Positions 38,801 through 47,900 of a DNA stretch of 64,000 nucleotides are shown here, in pieces; the first letter of the stretch is position 1, and every line of letters starts with the position of its first letter. The DNA is taken from the NCBI RefSeq assembly GCF_000805385.1, contig NZ_JTJW01000003.1, positions 434,001 through 498,000 of the forward strand, read 5' to 3'. Both the position numbers and the translations under genes were made by a program. This stretch comes from Mycolicibacterium setense. Lineage in GTDB: Bacteria > Actinomycetota > Actinomycetes > Mycobacteriales > Mycobacteriaceae. The notes beneath the pieces are model-generated. The model was not told the DNA's origin, did not search any database, and worked only from the letters and a program-made list of their open reading frames with translations.

Positions 38801-40328
38801 CCGCGCCCTGTTCATAGGCCTGCCTGGACCATTCGCCGGCCAGACGGGTCTTGCCCACACCGGGTTCGCCGGCAATCAAAACGGCGCGGGTTCCGGCGAT
38901 GAGCGCGGTCTGCCACACGGACAGGAGCTGACCGAGTTCGGGACCGCGCCCGACGAAGGGGCCCGGTCCCGTAAGCACGGCCGGCAGGGCAGGCCGCTCA
39001 ATGGGTGTCTCGGCTCTGGGCGGCTCCGGGCGGCGGTCCTCGGTTTCCAGGCGGAGCTCGAAAACATGCTCGGGACGTGCGAGATTCTTCAACTGGCGCA
39101 TCCCCAGGTCGATGAGCGCAGTGTCGTCCGACAAGGAGTCGATGACCAGTTCGGCGGTTGCACCCGAACACAGGATCTGGCCGCCGGCGGCCTGCGAGCG
39201 TAAGCGGGCGGCGCGGTTGACGGCGCGGCCGAAGTAGTCGCCGCCGCGTTGCTCAGCCTCTCCGGTGTGCAAAGAAATGCGGATACGCATCGATTCGGCC
39301 AGCGTCCACGGCTCGTGGAAAATCGCATCCTGCAACTCGATCGCGGCGGCGGCGGCCGCAGACGGACGGTCGAAGACCGAGAACGTGGCATCACCCTCGC
39401 CACGAGTCTTGATCAGCCGGCCGCCGCGAGATGTGACGATCTGTTCGACGAGCTCGTCGTGCCGGGCGAGTGCGACGGCCATGGCCGCGGCGTCTGTCTC
39501 CCACGCGGCAGTGGACCCCTCGATGTCGGTGAGCAGAAATGTCACGGCGCGCGTCACCGAAGGAGCGTGTTGTGTCGCAGGGACGTCAAGCTCAGCATCC
39601 TGTCCGACGATCGCGGATTCGAGCCGCCGCAGGTCAGGTCCCGGGTCAACCCCCAGCTCGTCCGCCAGTACCGACTGCGCGCGTTTGAACGCCCCCAAGG
39701 CCTCGCCTTGTCTGCCGGCGCGATACAGAGCGAGCATGAGTTGGCCCCAACGCCTTTCGCGCAGTGGTGCCTCAGCCACCGCGGCCTCGAGGTCACCGAT
39801 GATCTCCGCGGCACGGCCAGTCGCCAGGAGCGCGTCGGCCCGGTCCTCGACAAGTGCCGCGTGGCCCTCGATCCACCGGGTCTTCTCGGACACTCCCCGT
39901 CGGCTGTCGGGCAGTTCGGGGGTCCCACGCCAGAGGATTATTGCCTCGTCGAACCGGGCCCCGGCACCGTTGGTGTCGCCGGCGCCGAGAGCGTCCCGGC
40001 CTGATTTGGCGAGCGACTGATAACGCGGGGCGTCGATCTGGGCGGAACCCAGGCGCCAGCCGGTTCCCTCGGTCAACACGAAACCGTCGCCGAGGGCGTG
40101 ACGCAGCGAGGAGATGTGGGTCTGCAGGGCCTTGGCGGCGGTGCGCGGTGGATCGTCGCCCCACAGCAATTCCGTGAGCACGTCGGCCGGTACCACCGAA
40201 CCACTGTGCAGCCCGAGCATGGTGAGGATGGCGCGGGGTTTGGCGCCGGGGATCGCGACCGGCAGACCATACTGCCGGACCTGCAGAGGTCCTAAAACCC
40301 CCAGCTCCACCTGTTGAAGCGTACTCAC
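32826..40328 (-). CDS. 2500-aa SARP/BTAD - adenylate cyclase - STAND ATPase - TPR regulator with tandem NTF2-like repeats
   Basis: Start GTG 40328. Domains in order: OmpR-type winged helix (residues 7-95); BTAD helical domain (100-245); class III nucleotide cyclase (260-425). The cyclase keeps metal ligands D268 and D313, K307 and the transition-state pair N371/R375 (AVNRAARL), so it may be active. Next is a STAND ATPase with P-loop GEPGVGKT (487-494) and Walker B LVLDDLHWA, then a helical/TPR-like stretch to about 1280. The last 1200 residues hold one partial and four full ~268-aa repeats starting near residues 1424, 1690, 1960 and 2229. Each full repeat contains two SnoaL/NTF2-like halves (RDWDAMAEI...DDRRR and FNRRE...DWVTVDHRRA). 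Such a large ligand-sensing tail is unusual. Target and ligand unknown; no adjacent biosynthetic cluster. Confidence 0.85.
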   Translation of the reverse strand: MSTLQQVELGVLGPLQVRQYGLPVAIPGAKPRAILTMLGLHSGSVVPADVLTELLWGDDPPRTAAKALQTHISSLRHALGDGFVLTEGTGWRLGSAQIDAPRYQSLAKSGRDALGAGDTNGAGARFDEAIILWRGTPELPDSRRGVSEKTRWIEGHAALVEDRADALLATGRAAEIIGDLEAAVAEAPLRERRWGQLMLALYRAGRQGEALGAFKRAQSVLADELGVDPGPDLRRLESAIVGQDAELDVPATQHAPSVTRAVTFLLTDIEGSTAAWETDAAAMAVALARHDELVEQIVTSRGGRLIKTRGEGDATFSVFDRPSAAAAAAIELQDAIFHEPWTLAESMRIRISLHTGEAEQRGGDYFGRAVNRAARLRSQAAGGQILCSGATAELVIDSLSDDTALIDLGMRQLKNLARPEHVFELRLETEDRRPEPPRAETPIERPALPAVLTGPGPFVGRGPELGQLLSVWQTALIAGTRAVLIAGEPGVGKTRLAGEWSRQAYEQGAVVLYGRSDEDLGAPYQPFAEALRTLVPCVGINRLRGMRGAEALLPLVPGLTDVLPDLAAPPHGDADTERYALFDSVVALLGIASLEVPIVLVLDDLHWAAKPTLLLLRHLLRFGEHARVQIIGTYRSTDLDRSHPLAAMLADLHRDGSAHRIALGGLDQDDVSTYVAEAGYDDEELARALASVTGGNPFFLIEALRHVDESGGHWDPSTLPQGVREAVSRRLSRLPAETNKALAAAAVVGSQFPLELVERVVGSDLIDAFDEACQAGIVIEEPGGRYRFNHAIVRQSLLAELASVRRMRLHQRIATTLEAMPGADDELLAELAHHYFECAWAGNALKAVEYCRRAADQAMTRLAYEGAADLYDHALHALEELDDELPDRDDQRAELLVARCEALLAAGDVVSAAGAVSQLREATRDSARLTAWATCFEGQLSMLIDPEHLDEIESAVRAAAATLAELGDAAGEAKAHTVRASCLARLGRVGDCEVALDNALTAARQAGEHRLVNAVLAGAPLAALWGPNPVPRAGGRCLDVVRLLRITTDSPAVEATSTRCQAVLEAFRGRAAAARRMIDSARRTVTELGLRHALLEVEHFAGIVELVIDDPAAAELHLRLAYNGFRRMGIDADTAETAALLARACLLLDRDVEADELCSESERLAGHALKASITWRTVRAQLLSRGGDHDGARRVAEEAAALAGRTDALVDHGDACLALATVLGAGGDSAGARAAAERAAELYERKGAAALAERALGLLGDRVLTNAPAPLDLPIEEPQNTCVRTLTQLHSAVDREAWDELEHLLASDISVRSQRKVVGFSRVTLGPEEWTREAKRLRECGFVRHRHVVVAVRGERLALTRTRVNTADATAGAPQDELLQLIGLDTDGRIAMDVYFDIDDMDAALAELDAAHSRLEEQRHQACRLENAATRAIERFLAYLADREWTAMAEMYAEDISSEDRRRVVSAEVIRGRETNIANWRAIVEIDADNLTSTTIATRGNRLALSRMHSAAFQIDVLNLLEVDADDRVTAVVVFDLDDIDAAFAELDARYLAGEAALYANSWSAVAEFYAALNRRDLPATTPDWATVDHQRGQALALTPGEMAANIQDSWDQLPGGGIHIEALHRLGRLGAVVTHLGHGTSLEGFAVEWRSVNLLTVEGGLINRCEAFDEEDLDAALARFDELNRQAPRLENTTSRAHDRFLAYFATRDWASMAEIVADEAYTDDRRQVVNSGVQRGRDAVLAEISALADIGGQITTSDVIATRGEQLALRHTQYSGSDERAAYNVGGFEVLETDTDGLLLARVAFDLDEIDAAFGELNARYLTGEASPYAHTWSVVAAAYDAFNRREIAATTSDWVNVDHRRATAFQPGDMVRYIQAGWEDSPDTKIHIAAVHRLSDLGAVVTHFAHGSSQEGFDAEWRDIHLVLVDGEILCHSELFDEADCHAALTRFYELSQSVPRLENSATRAFGRIESSFCARDWDAIADAATDNLSIDDRRRIVNVGIRYGRETAVGDLQATADIGFALTTSGVTATRGERLALVRVRGSGADPEAIQNDALNVVEVDADGRTVAVVVFDPDDIDAAFEELDARYLAGEASERSHTWSCLLHGYVVANRQELPGMTPDLVSIDHRRARAFAPGEMPAYMEATWDLVPGVRVYVEAVHRLSSLGAVVTHFAKGPSRQGFEAEWREVALLTLGGDQIDRCELFDESDLDAALARFDELGRPTRPLENAASRVYERFNAHLNARDWDAMAEILAEDVFDDDRRRVVNAGTLRGQNDVMADAAKIAGVGAKNIAAEVMATRGARLVLSRVRYSGTDGQQEAFHVDALDLVEIGTDELLTAHVAFDPDDLDAAFAELDARYLDGEAAAHAHAWSVIARNAAAFNQREPLMTTQDWVTVDHRRATAFEPGDITPYIHATWDVAPDINLYIEAVHGLNDLGAVFTQGLKGTSQEGFDAEWRDVIILTVAGEQLSRLEVFDEADLDAALARFDELSQQPPT
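32829..36059 (-). repeat. Four tandem ~800-bp coding repeats (NTF2-like pairs) inside the SARP-cyclase gene
   Basis: Repeat units begin at 36059, 35261, 34451 and 33644 (minus strand), each at an R/P-LENxxxRA motif, with lengths of 798, 810, 807 and 816 bases. The proteins are clearly alike but the DNA has diverged, so the duplication is old and under protein-level selection. Confidence 0.85.
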
Positions 40329-40397
40329 CTAATGATGGTCGGGGTGACGATTCAACGCAGGATCAAGAACCAGTAAAGGCGGGAACTACCTGGCTTT

Positions 40398-41021
40398 TTA
40401 CAGTCCGCGGCGGGCGGCACGCAGCGCGGCGACGGCGGCGTCGTCTCCTGAGAACGTGACCCGGGCCGGCTCGCGGCCGGCGGCGAACAACAGCAACTCG
40501 CCGGGTTCCCCGGTCACCGTCACCTCTGGGCCTGAGCCGACGGTGGCCAGCGTCTTGCCCGCGGGGGTGGTCAAGGCCACCCGGGCCGGAGAACTGCCCA
40601 TCGCCATCCGGGCCATCGCGCCGATCCCGCGGGACAGCGCGGATACGGTCGCGTGATCGAGTTCCCTTGGTTCCCAATCGGGTTGGGCTCGTCGCACGTC
40701 CTCGTTGTGGATGAACATCTCGGCCACGTTGACCAGTGGGTCGAGCAGCTTGAAGGGCGAGTACAGGGGAGGGCCTGCGGCGATCTGGTCGACCAGGTCG
40801 GCCCAGTCGGTGCCCTCGGCGACCTTGCGCTGAACCCGCTCGGTGTAGCCGGCGAGCTGGGGCACCAGGATCCCGGGTGCGGCGTCGAGCCGACGCTCTC
40901 TCACCACCAGGTGAGCGGCCAAATCGCGGGTGTTCCAGCCCTCGCAGAGGGTGGGCGCATCAGGACCTGCGGCACGCATGGACTCGACCAGTGCGGCACG
41001 TTCCCGCCGAGCGACAGTCAT
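40398..41021 (-). CDS. TIGR03085 family metal-binding protein (DinB/MDMPI fold)
   Basis: 207 aa. The N-terminal metal-site motifs TLCEGWNTRDLAAHLVVRER and the later VNVAEMFIHNEDVRRAQP match the TIGR03085 branch of the maleylpyruvate isomerase-like superfamily, with His residues for a divalent metal. The role is unknown. It resembles, but is not closely similar to, the gene at 5905-6657. It lies 69 bases downstream of nothing in particular: the giant SARP gene starts at 40328 and is read away from it on the same strand. Read just after lpqJ (9-base gap), so it is likely cotranscribed with lpqJ. Confidence 0.8.
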   Translation of the reverse strand: MTVARRERAALVESMRAAGPDAPTLCEGWNTRDLAAHLVVRERRLDAAPGILVPQLAGYTERVQRKVAEGTDWADLVDQIAAGPPLYSPFKLLDPLVNVAEMFIHNEDVRRAQPDWEPRELDHATVSALSRGIGAMARMAMGSSPARVALTTPAGKTLATVGSGPEVTVTGEPGELLLFAAGREPARVTFSGDDAAVAALRAARRGL

Positions 41022-41030
41022 GAACCGACT

Positions 41031-41597
41031 CTAGAAGGTTTTCACTCCTTCGACAGCGATGGTCATCCCGTGGCCAGTGCTGTCATTGCTGATCCGGGTA
41101 CCTGCCTCGCTCGCATCGATGGTCCAACCCACGGCGCTGTACGTGCGGTAGTCGAGAGTGACCACGGGAATGTCGCCCAGATTCCCCACGATCCACTTGA
41201 TCTGGCCGTCCGGGGTGAGCCTGACCCCGTTGGCCTGCTCGCCGTCGATCACCGGTGCATCGGTGAAGTCCGATTCACACCCGACGTCCTGCTTGGACAG
41301 CTGGCAGCGGGTCTTGCCGGATTTGGTCTCGATGAAGACGTAGCCATTCTCCGGTTGCAGCGGGGTGGCGCCGGACGGCGCGTGGGACGTGCTGGGCGGA
41401 GCCGCGGAGGTGGTGCTCGGCGACGGCGCCGGGCTGGACCGGGTGGGCCGTGCGGTCGGAAAACTGGGCTCGGTCGGTGATTGCGGGCTGGTGCCGGGAG
41501 TGCCCTCGATGCTCGATTGGCAGCCGGCCAACAGCACACCCGCAGCAAGCAGGGCGCCCAGTGACTGCCACGCCTTCACGGCGCCAAGGCTACGCAT
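41031..41597 (-). CDS. lpqJ: Lipoprotein, LpqJ-like
   Basis: 188 aa from ATG 41597. A type II signal peptide ends in the lipobox GVLLAGC, so Cys near residue 22 is lipidated and the protein is anchored outside the membrane. A Ser/Thr/Pro-rich linker (PSFPTARPTRSSPAPS) precedes a C-terminal domain with two likely disulfide Cys (TRCQLSKQDVGCESD). In M. tuberculosis lpqJ (Rv0344c) follows iniC on the opposite strand. Here it is on the same strand relation but about 12 kb further away, with the accessory genes in between. The symbol is assigned from size, features and synteny. Confidence 0.72.
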   Translation of the reverse strand: MRSLGAVKAWQSLGALLAAGVLLAGCQSSIEGTPGTSPQSPTEPSFPTARPTRSSPAPSPSTTSAAPPSTSHAPSGATPLQPENGYVFIETKSGKTRCQLSKQDVGCESDFTDAPVIDGEQANGVRLTPDGQIKWIVGNLGDIPVVTLDYRTYSAVGWTIDASEAGTRISNDSTGHGMTIAVEGVKTF

Positions 41598-41616
41598 CAC
41601 ACGTGATGACGGCGGG

Positions 41617-42336
41617 TTATGACGCGCCGAACAGCCCTGCGTAACCGTCGGACAGCGAGCGCAACTGCCCGGCACCGTCGCCGTGGAACGACGCGCCGTG
41701 CATGATCGCCAAGGTAGTGGGGTTCCACTCGGCGAGCTGTATCAACGTGGGCGTCAGATTCGTGGTCAGGCCGGTGGCATGAAAGAGTCCCTCGGCCTCC
41801 AATGCCGGTGCCACACAATCGGACTCGGTGACGGCCGGACACTGGCCGGTGTGGGTGAACAGGTCACCGGCGAGCAGCGTCGACGTGGTCTCGTCGAACC
41901 ACAGCCCTGCCTCCCAATTGTGCGGCACGTGTGGTGTGGCGATGAACCGCAGCCGATGCCCACCGATGTCGTGCACACCGTCTGAAGGCGCTGCGACGGG
42001 CGGCCGTTCGCACATGTCGGTGAGCGACAGCATGATGGCCAGCGGGCCGTGGATCACCTCGGCGTGGGGGGCCGAATCCAGGAAGAGATTGACCGCGCCG
42101 CACTCGTCGGCTTCCAGGTGTCCGAACGAGATCCAGCGCAACCGGGTCAGCGGCAGGACCCGCTCGATGGCTGCCGAGACCTGCGGGAACAGGAATCGCT
42201 GACCGGTGTGGAACAGGAACGGCTCGTCGCCGGTCAGCAGGAACTGGTTGAAGGTGAATCCGCGCTCGGTGATCCCGGGTATCCAGGTGGACAGCCGGTA
42301 GACGTCCGGGGCGATCTCGTCGACTGTTGTGTCCAT
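41617..42336 (-). CDS. Metallo-beta-lactamase-fold protein, flavodiiron (ODP)-like
   Basis: 239 aa. It lacks the classic HxHxDH; the equivalent loop reads GHLEADECGA, as in oxygen-binding diiron MBL proteins (HxExDx). Further metal-site candidates are TPHVPHNWEAGL, LAGDLFTHTGQ and the terminal HGASFHGDG. No flavodoxin or rubredoxin domain is fused. It may bind O2 or NO at a diiron site, or hydrolyse an unknown ester. It ends 19 bases before lpqJ on the same strand, and begins 55 bases downstream of the RyR-domain gene. Confidence 0.75.
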   Translation of the reverse strand: MDTTVDEIAPDVYRLSTWIPGITERGFTFNQFLLTGDEPFLFHTGQRFLFPQVSAAIERVLPLTRLRWISFGHLEADECGAVNLFLDSAPHAEVIHGPLAIMLSLTDMCERPPVAAPSDGVHDIGGHRLRFIATPHVPHNWEAGLWFDETTSTLLAGDLFTHTGQCPAVTESDCVAPALEAEGLFHATGLTTNLTPTLIQLAEWNPTTLAIMHGASFHGDGAGQLRSLSDGYAGLFGAS

Positions 42337-42391
42337 AGGTCCATGGTTCGCCTCGTGCGCTGCTGTTGCTGCCGGATCGCCGAAGTGGTTG

Positions 42392-44806
42392 TTATTGGGC
42401 GGCCGGCGCGCGGTAGTTCATCGCGAAATCTGCCGGCGGCACCGGCCACTGCTCTCCGCGGTCGCCCTTCACGATCCAGTCGCCCGCCGTCACGCGCTCA
42501 GGGCCCTCGAGCGTCTCGATGACCTCGCCGTCGACCGCCAACCGGGCCAGAACGTTTCCAGTTCGACGCCACTGACCGTTCTCGCCGATCCGCTCATAGG
42601 TAGCCGCGAATCGCTCGTTGTTCACCGACCACGTCGTGCCGTTGTCGTCGGACACCTCCCAATCGCCGGCTTCGGCACGCATCGTGTCGCCGGTGTGCGA
42701 GGTCCACGTCCATGGCTCGCTACGCTGTCGGGCCGTGACGGTGCCGGTGCGGTCGAACCGCTGCCACTTCGGCCGCGACCGGTAGCCGAGTTGGCGAAGT
42801 GCGACAAGCGTGTTCGCGAGGCTCCGCAAGGTCGCCTCGTGGATGGTGTCTGCGGCTCGTGGGTCGTCCCACGACATCAGCCGAGGATGGATCTTGCGGG
42901 CGTCGTCACGCGCTTCCCCGGGACGCCAGCCGGCTTTGACGTAGTAGTCGAACCAGCTGGCGTGCTCCTTCTCGGCCATTGTCATTGCCGCGTGCTCGGT
43001 GAAACCCAGCGCTTCAAGCTGTTTCAGCGGCGCCAGGTCGGCAAAACCTGATGGCGCGGTGGATTCCGTCGCGCTGCCCCAGGTGTCCCAGGTGTGGCCA
43101 CCGAAATTGCGGACGATCCAGAGCGTATTGAGCACCAGGCGGCGGTTCGAGCCCCGGTAGAACGCGTCGAGTTCCTCCCACGGCACTGTCGAGGGGCTGG
43201 GCGTCTTCACCGTCGCCGCGTAGCGGCTGTGGATGAGACGTGCCGCGCGTTCCCATGCATCCTGTGCCTGGCCCTTCGGCAAATCCATGGACAGCCCGAA
43301 GGTGCGCAGCCGACCCACCAAAAACAGCTCGTCGTCGCCGGTCTCGTTCTCCGTCGGCCGTTCATTGCCGCCCCAGCCGCGGGACTTCGGACCCCAGGCG
43401 TAGATGGGCACGGTGGGAAGCTGGGCGGCCAGACGCGTGCCGGTCGAGGAATCGATCGACGAGCCGCCGACGGGATCGCTGTCCACAAGAATGACCGCGG
43501 TGGTCGTCTGGACGGCGCCACGGCGATCTGTGAGCAGAGACTTCAGGAACGGAACTGTCGGTGCTTGCGGGATCGCTTCCACAACAAGGCTTTCGGCCTG
43601 CAGTCCGAGCTGTTTGCGGTGGTACTCGTGGTCGTGCTTGTATTCGTCGGCGTTTTCGCCGACCAGGGTCAGCGTCGGGGGCTGGGCGTCGCCGGGGTAG
43701 TAGTCGTACTCGAGCCGACGCTGTGACATATCGGCACACAGCGCCAACGTCAACTGGGATCGCCCGCACACGATCACTCGGGAGACCTTGTCTTTCTCTA
43801 TGATTCGGTCAAGTAGTCGACCGGCGGTTACCTCGTATTTGCCCACAGCGTCGGGGGCCCAGTTGTCGTCGGTGCCCATCTGTTGGGCGCGCCAGGCCTC
43901 TGCCTGCCAGGGATCGTCGATGCGCACGATCAGCGGAACATGCCGCGCCCACCCGTCACCGGACCCGTCGTCGAGATCGACGCGGCGTTTGATCTGGTCG
44001 AGACGCACCAGATTCGCCGACGCGTCGGGCGAGAGCAGATAGAGCCGGGTCATCTTGCGCCACATGGACAGTGACGTCCAAGTCTCTGGGCGATCGAAGT
44101 CCACTGCGACGACGCGCGCGCCTTTGCTGCGTGGCTCCTGCACACAGGGACGGTCAGGGTTCGCAGTGACGATGACCACCGTCCCGAAGCCGCCGTTGTC
44201 GCTGGTGATCGCCCGCACCATCGACTGTGCGTCGTCGTCGATATCCACCACCACGGTCACCGAGCGGGCGAGCGCGATCCGCAGCCGGTCGAGACGGGCC
44301 CGGAACAAGGCCGCCACCACACCCAACACGGTGATGAACAGGACGCCGAGCGCCGTCAGCCGTGCGACGTCCAGCGCGACGGGAGTCGGGACCGGGCAAC
44401 GTGCACCGTTGGGCGTGGGGTCGCCGATGTTGCCTTTGATCAGCGACGCCGTCCACGTCAATGCGGTGAAGAAGAATGCGTTTTCACGATCGTCGTGGCA
44501 ACGCCAGTAGGACGCCATACCGAGGGACACACTCACGACGACGAGCCCGGCGACGATCGCGACCGGTGCCCCAGTGTGCCGGACCTGTCTGGAGCGGAGG
44601 AAGAGCACGCAAACGACAACCAGCGTCGCGATGACGACCAGGATTGACGCGGCCGATCCCGGTCTTCCGTACCAGTCGGGCCAGCCGGGAAACTTCGTCG
44701 CCACGGATGGGTGATTTGCCCGCACCGCGAGGGCGGCGACCAGCACGACCGCCACCGCTGACGAGGCCATGAGAGCTATCCGAATCGGCGATACCCTGGC
44801 GGGCAC
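42392..44806 (-). CDS. Membrane protein with tandem Rossmann/RCK-like domains and RyR domain (putative ligand-gated channel)
   Basis: 804 aa from GTG 44806, preceded by GGGAGG. Four hydrophobic segments lie at about 10-30, 52-72, 79-101 and 147-168. Between the last two, a pore-like stretch contains LTWTASLIKGNIGDPTP. Two Rossmann-type TrkA-N/RCK-like domains follow (VTVVVDIDDDAQSMVRAI from about 183; VSRVIVCGRSQLTLALC from about 341). A RyR domain (about 590-675) contains EKEHASWFDYYVKAGWRPGE and HPRLMSWDD, the family's conserved E-H-W, GW and HP..W residues. Two short GDWxVxxDxGxxW modules close the protein. It is divergent from the TIR-STAND-WD40 gene across 152 bases. A channel effector gated by a nucleotide is inference. 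Confidence 0.8.
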   Translation of the reverse strand: MPARVSPIRIALMASSAVAVVLVAALAVRANHPSVATKFPGWPDWYGRPGSAASILVVIATLVVVCVLFLRSRQVRHTGAPVAIVAGLVVVSVSLGMASYWRCHDDRENAFFFTALTWTASLIKGNIGDPTPNGARCPVPTPVALDVARLTALGVLFITVLGVVAALFRARLDRLRIALARSVTVVVDIDDDAQSMVRAITSDNGGFGTVVIVTANPDRPCVQEPRSKGARVVAVDFDRPETWTSLSMWRKMTRLYLLSPDASANLVRLDQIKRRVDLDDGSGDGWARHVPLIVRIDDPWQAEAWRAQQMGTDDNWAPDAVGKYEVTAGRLLDRIIEKDKVSRVIVCGRSQLTLALCADMSQRRLEYDYYPGDAQPPTLTLVGENADEYKHDHEYHRKQLGLQAESLVVEAIPQAPTVPFLKSLLTDRRGAVQTTTAVILVDSDPVGGSSIDSSTGTRLAAQLPTVPIYAWGPKSRGWGGNERPTENETGDDELFLVGRLRTFGLSMDLPKGQAQDAWERAARLIHSRYAATVKTPSPSTVPWEELDAFYRGSNRRLVLNTLWIVRNFGGHTWDTWGSATESTAPSGFADLAPLKQLEALGFTEHAAMTMAEKEHASWFDYYVKAGWRPGEARDDARKIHPRLMSWDDPRAADTIHEATLRSLANTLVALRQLGYRSRPKWQRFDRTGTVTARQRSEPWTWTSHTGDTMRAEAGDWEVSDDNGTTWSVNNERFAATYERIGENGQWRRTGNVLARLAVDGEVIETLEGPERVTAGDWIVKGDRGEQWPVPPADFAMNYRAPAAQ

Positions 44807-44958
44807 TCGCGCCTCCCTTCACGCGTGCACCGGAGCCGACTCAACGGCCGGCGAGTCACTAACATAGCCGAGGTCCATGTCACCCCAGCCGACGAGAGCG
44901 GCCCGCTGAAAACCAGCAAGGACTCGAATCGGACTGGGACGCGCGGAGAGTGGGGGCT

Positions 44959-47900
44959 GTGTCGCGTCTTTTCCTGAGTCATTCAAGTTTGGATCTCCGT
45001 CAAGCCATGGCGTTGAAGCAATGGCTCGTCAATCAGGAACCGGCCCTGGCCAACGAGATCTTCGTGGACGTAGATCCCGAGGTCGGGCTGCAGCCCGGAC
45101 AGCGGTGGAAGGATGCACTGCAGCGGGCCACTGCCCGGTGCGAGGCCGTCATCTGCCTGCTGTCCGCGAACTGGGAGGCTTCGCACGAGTGCCGGGTGGA
45201 ATACCGTGTGGCCGAGAATCTCAACAAACAGATTCTGTGTGCGCGGCTGGAACCCTCGGCCGGCGATCACCTCACGGCCGAGTGGCAGCGTTGCGATCTG
45301 TTCGGCGGGCCGACGACAAAAATTCATGTTGACGACGGCCCTCCGGTGGAGTTCGCCACCGCCGGTCTGTACCGGTTGCGCGACGCGATTCGAGGAGCGG
45401 GCATCAGTGCGATGTCGTTCGTGTGGCCACCGCCCGGCGACCCGGAGCGGGCGCCGTACCGCGGCTGGGAGCCATTCGAACAAGTCGACGCGGCGGTGTA
45501 TTTCGGGCGCGACGCCGCGATCGTGCGCGCGTTGGACGAGCTGCGCGGGATGCGTCTGACGGGGGTTCGTTCGCTCTTTGTGGTCTTGGGACCGTCGGGC
45601 GCGGGCAAGTCGTCGTTCATGCGCGCCGGTCTGTTGCCCAGGCTGGCCCGAGAAGATCGCCGGTTCGTGTTGCTGGGTACCGTGCGTCCCGGCCGCCACG
45701 CTCTCACGGGCGACACGGGGCTGGCCGCGGCCATTCGCAGCACGAGAGAAAAGTTGGGGCTCACCACTCCCAGCCTCGGCGAGATCAAGACGGCGTGCAC
45801 CAGTGATGCGGATCGCGTGCGCGAGCTGTTGGTCGAGATTCAACAGGCTGCGGCCGCTCGGTTGCCGGCCGCCGAGGAGGGTGATGAGAAGCCGGATCCG
45901 CCAACGCTGATCCTGCCGTTGGATCAGGCCGAAGAGTTGTTCTCCGCCGACGCCGGAGCGCAGGGACCGAAGCTGCTGACGTTGATCAGTGCCTTGACCG
46001 ACAATCGGGATGGCAGCGGCCTGGGCCTGATCACTGCGGCCACCATCCGCACCGACCGCTACGAAGTGATGCAGACCCATCCGGAGCTGGCAGGCATTGA
46101 GACCCGGGTGTTCGACGACCTCAAACCGATGCCGCCGACGCAGTTCAAGGAGGTCATCACCGGTCCGGCCCAGCGGGCCACAGAGGGCGGCCAGCGGCTC
46201 GAGATCGCCCCTGATCTGGTGCAGCGCTTGCTGGTTGACGCTGCCGAGGGCGCGGACACGTTGCCGATGCTGTCCTTGACACTGGCCCGGCTTTACGCCG
46301 ATTACGGGTCGAGCGGCGAGCTGACCGTCGAGCAGTACGAGGCGATGGGCGGCATGCACCAAGTGGTGCAGACCGAGATCGATGAGATTCTGTCCAGCGA
46401 TGCGGAAGTGCGCGGGCGCCAACTTCAGTGTCTTCGTACCGCTTTCATTCCATGGCTGGCCACCATCAATCCCGACAACGACCAGCCGATGCGGCGCGTG
46501 GCCAAGTGGGACGACCTGCCCGAAGAGAGCCGTCCGCTGATCGACCAGATGGTGGCCAGACGGCTGATGGTCAAAGACCACCGCGACGGGCAGGCGGTGG
46601 TGGAGGTCGCGCTGGAAAGCTTGCTGCGGCGGTGGGAAGAACTGGCCGGCTGGTTACACGATCAACGGCACAACCTCAAAGTGGCGGACGACCTTGAGCG
46701 TGCGGAAGGCGCGTGGCGCACCAATCGTCAAGACGCCGCCTGGCTGCTTTCCGGGACCCGGTTGGCGGACGCTGAAAAGCTGGTAGGCACAGCTGATTTT
46801 GCGCAACGCTTGAATCCGGTCCGGCATTATCTCGCCGAATCTCGGCAAGCTGAGAACGAACGCGTCCGCGCTGAGGAGGAGTACCGGCAAGCCGAAGTCC
46901 GTAACGCCCGAGAACGCCAGGCGACCGCAGAAGCGCATACTGCGACGCTGCGCAAGCGCTCCCGGGTGACGGCGGCGATAGCCATGTTGGCGGTGACCGT
47001 GGCAGTCGTGGCCCTGGTCGCCTTCGTGCAGGCCCGGAACGCCCGCGCCCAGGCTCAGAGTCGGTTCTTCGAGGCCACCGCTGCCCGGCTGGTCGCGGAG
47101 GCTCAGGGCGCGTTTGCCCGCAATCGTCCCGAGGGTGATGCCTGGGCATTCCGCCACTTGCTGGCTGCCCATGCCGTCGCCCCCGCCGCAGCGAAGGACG
47201 CGCTATACGGTGCCGTCGTCGATAACCTCAACCTGCACAAGGTCATCGAAGTCCCATCGGCTGTCATCGGTGTGGCTCCAGGACAGCAGCGGCTGGCGAC
47301 CGCAGCCGACGACGGGACCGTCCGGATGTGGAACGCGGATACCGGAGCGCAGGTAGGTGATCCCCTTGCCGGGCACACCGGCACGGTGTGGAGTGCAGCA
47401 TTCAGCCCGGACGGCAAGCGGATTGCCACCGGAGGCGCCGACGGGACGGTGCGGCTGTGGGATGCCGGCACCGGCCGGCCGGTAGGTCAGCCTCTTGCCG
47501 GGCACACCGCCATGGTGCAGCGCGTCGCTTTCAGTCCGGACGGCTCGCGCATCGTGTCGGGCGGCTGGGACCACTCGGTGCGGTTGTGGGATGCCAATAG
47601 CGGTCAGCCGGTAGGGGTTCCGCTGACCGGACATACCGGTGCCGTCACCAGTGTGGCGTTTGGTCCTGACGGCACCCGCGTCGTGTCGGGCAGTACCGAT
47701 CAGACGGTACGACTCTGGGACGCCATCGCAGGCCAGCCAGTGGGTGCTCCGCTGGCCGGGCACACCGGCGATGTCGAAAGCGTGGCGTTCAGCGCCGACG
47801 GTGGGCGTATCGCGTCGGGAAGTGCTGACCAGACGGTGCGGCTATGGGATGCCAATACCGGTCAGCCGGTGGGGGATCCGCTGACGGGACACTCCGACTG

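Noticed and set aside
44838..44857. GACTC...GAGTC inverted repeat in the TIR/RyR divergent promoter
   Set aside because: Five-base arms are expected by chance in this much sequence and nothing supports an operator.
44950..44958. GTG 44950 as start of the TIR gene
   Set aside because: The likely ribosome site GGAGAG (44945-44950) would abut or overlap that codon; it fits GTG 44959.
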